Assembly (NCBI GenBank): GCA_012959605.1
Contig: DUCU01000023.1
Span: forward strand, 2,209-36,696
Direction: 5' to 3'
Source of the DNA: Dehalococcoidia bacterium
GTDB lineage: Bacteria > Chloroflexota > Dehalococcoidia > Lucifugimonadales > UBA3495
Length of the DNA: 34,488 nucleotides
The translations under genes and the position numbers were made by a program. Of this stretch, positions 33,534 through 34,488 are shown in pieces. Under the pieces are notes generated by a model, which saw only the letters and a list, made by a program, of their open reading frames with translations, ran no database searches and had not been told where the DNA came from. Position 1 is the first letter of the stretch; each line of letters opens with the position of its first letter.

Positions 33534-34488
33534 ATGGGTGAAGCTACTTGGACTCGAGAAAAACTACGAAGGCTGGTCCACCGGGAGATCGGTGACTACA
33601 AGCTGATTGTTGTCTCCAATCGTCAGCCATACGTTCACGACTTGATCGGCGGCGAGCTTAGCTATGCCTCTCCCGCCGGAGGGCTGACAACGGCCATTGA
33701 TCCGCTTATGCAGGAATGCGGCGGCACCTGGGTGGCCTACGGCGGCGGCAAGGGCGACTGGTTGGCTGTGGACGATAAGAACCGCATCCAGGTTCCGCCG
33801 GACGACCCTTCCTACACCCTGCGGCTGGTTTGGCTCACAGAGCAGGAACAGCAGGGATACTACTATGGCTTCTCCAATGAAGGTCTTTGGCCTTTATGCC
33901 ACAACGCTTTCATTGAACCAACCTTTAAAACTCCCGACTGGCAGACCTACCAGACGGTAAACAACGTGTTCGCCAGGCAGGTGCTGGACGAAATTGACGG
34001 TCAACCTGCTGCAGTTTTCACTCAGGACTATCACCTAGCCCTGCTGCCGCGATTGCTGCGGGATGCTGACCCGGACATCATCACCGGCCAGTTCTGGCAC
34101 ATACCGTGGCCAACCTACGAGATTTTCCGCATCTGTCCCTGGGGTGAAGAGCTGCTGGATGGTCTGCTTGGCAACGACCTCCTGGGTTTCCACATTGGAG
34201 ATCATTGCGATAATTTCCTGGAAGCCGCATCCCGCGTCTTGGGAGCTAGGGTCCATGCCGAGTACAACCTGGTCTCCCACAAAGACGAAGCTACCTTGGT
34301 GAGGCCGTTCCCCATCAGCGTTGATTTTGAGCAGATAAACGAAGAGTCTCAGAGTCAGGAAGTAACCGATGAAGTTGGCCGACTGATCAAATCGATGGGG
34401 CTGGGTGGGCAAATCGTTGGCCTTGGAATTGACCGAATCGACTACACCAAGGGCATCCCACACCGTATCCGGGCTTTTGGACGGTTCT
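33534..34488 (+). CDS. otsA: Alpha,alpha-trehalose-6-phosphate synthase, 5' part (runs off the window)
   Basis: This GT20 glycosyltransferase joins a nucleotide-glucose with glucose-6-phosphate to make trehalose-6-phosphate, for stress protection or carbon storage. The 318 codons inside the window give LIVVSNRQPYVHD, SPAGGLTTAIDPL, WVAYGGGKGDW, VFTQDYHLALLPRLLRD, FWHIPWPTYE, LLGFHIGDHCDNFLE and GIDRIDYTKGIPHRIRAF. These are the OtsA substrate-binding motifs, in order. The ATG at 33534 follows GGGTAGG. An in-frame GTG lies immediately before it. The C-terminal part, and whether a phosphatase domain follows, are outside the window. Confidence 0.93.
   Translation, partial: MGEATWTREKLRRLVHREIGDYKLIVVSNRQPYVHDLIGGELSYASPAGGLTTAIDPLMQECGGTWVAYGGGKGDWLAVDDKNRIQVPPDDPSYTLRLVWLTEQEQQGYYYGFSNEGLWPLCHNAFIEPTFKTPDWQTYQTVNNVFARQVLDEIDGQPAAVFTQDYHLALLPRLLRDADPDIITGQFWHIPWPTYEIFRICPWGEELLDGLLGNDLLGFHIGDHCDNFLEAASRVLGARVHAEYNLVSHKDEATLVRPFPISVDFEQINEESQSQEVTDEVGRLIKSMGLGGQIVGLGIDRIDYTKGIPHRIRAFGRF

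Noticed and set aside
1-34488. CRISPR array, tRNA, rRNA, insertion sequence or prophage
   Set aside because: None of the expected repeats, cloverleaf elements, transposase or integrase catalytic motifs were seen. The recombinase-like domain at 8795 lacks a catalytic part.

Overview
This window reads as chromosomal DNA of a free-living bacterium, most likely a Chloroflexota lineage of the Dehalococcoidia/SAR202 kind. That placement is inference. It rests on a single-chain fused AccD-AccA carboxyltransferase, an ilvB-ilvN-ilvC-leuA operon behind a T-box leader, a CaiB/BaiF CoA-transferase and a YtcJ-like amidohydrolase, frequent TTG/GTG starts, and moderate GC with AT-rich gaps. No phage, transposase, CRISPR array, tRNA or rRNA was seen.

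Layout. 8-777: broken dienelactone hydrolase (-). 1220-3055: fused acetyl-CoA carboxylase carboxyltransferase (+). 3136-4366: Mrp-like ATPase and DUF59 protein (-). 4488-4600: 25-bp degenerate repeats. 4649-5617: quinone oxidoreductase (-). 5826-8105: PEPCK-like protein (-). 8795-9616: recombinase-type N-terminal domain fused to GreA (+). 9806-10264: peroxiredoxin with TGA at the catalytic cysteine, a probable selenoprotein (-). 10448-12904: MBL-fold nuclease-like protein and an unusual CoA-transferase (+). 13005-13666: frameshifted membrane protein (-). 13840-19356: promoter, T-box, ilvB, ilvN, ilvC, structured spacer and leuA (-), a branched-chain amino acid operon. 19383-20609: LspA-like gene cut by a TAA, and an unknown membrane protein (-). 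20834-23507: metG and polyprenyl diphosphate synthase (+). 23606-25798: amidohydrolase and VOC protein (-). 26038-27137: HAD gene with TAG in motif I, and a SnoaL-like protein (+). 27217-31269: lipA, gmk, aroA, tyrA (-). 31445-33246: NMT1/SsuA-like protein and alpha/beta hydrolase (-). 33534-end: start of trehalose-6-phosphate synthase (+).

Two observations stand out and may be linked. First, the peroxiredoxin has an in-frame TGA exactly where the peroxidatic cysteine belongs, with the whole domain conserved on both sides. Second, among the 27 stop codons I could read for recognisable genes, 15 are TAA, 12 are TAG and none is TGA. Intact genes do not use TGA as a sense codon either. UGA may therefore be nearly reserved for selenocysteine in this genome. 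Apart from that, four reading frames carry real-looking lesions: the dienelactone hydrolase, the membrane protein, lspA and the HAD gene. These may be recent pseudogenes or assembly errors.

The core genes cover fatty-acid, branched-chain and aromatic amino acid synthesis, lipoate, isoprenoid and Fe-S metabolism, translation and trehalose synthesis. The rest are small accessory enzymes.
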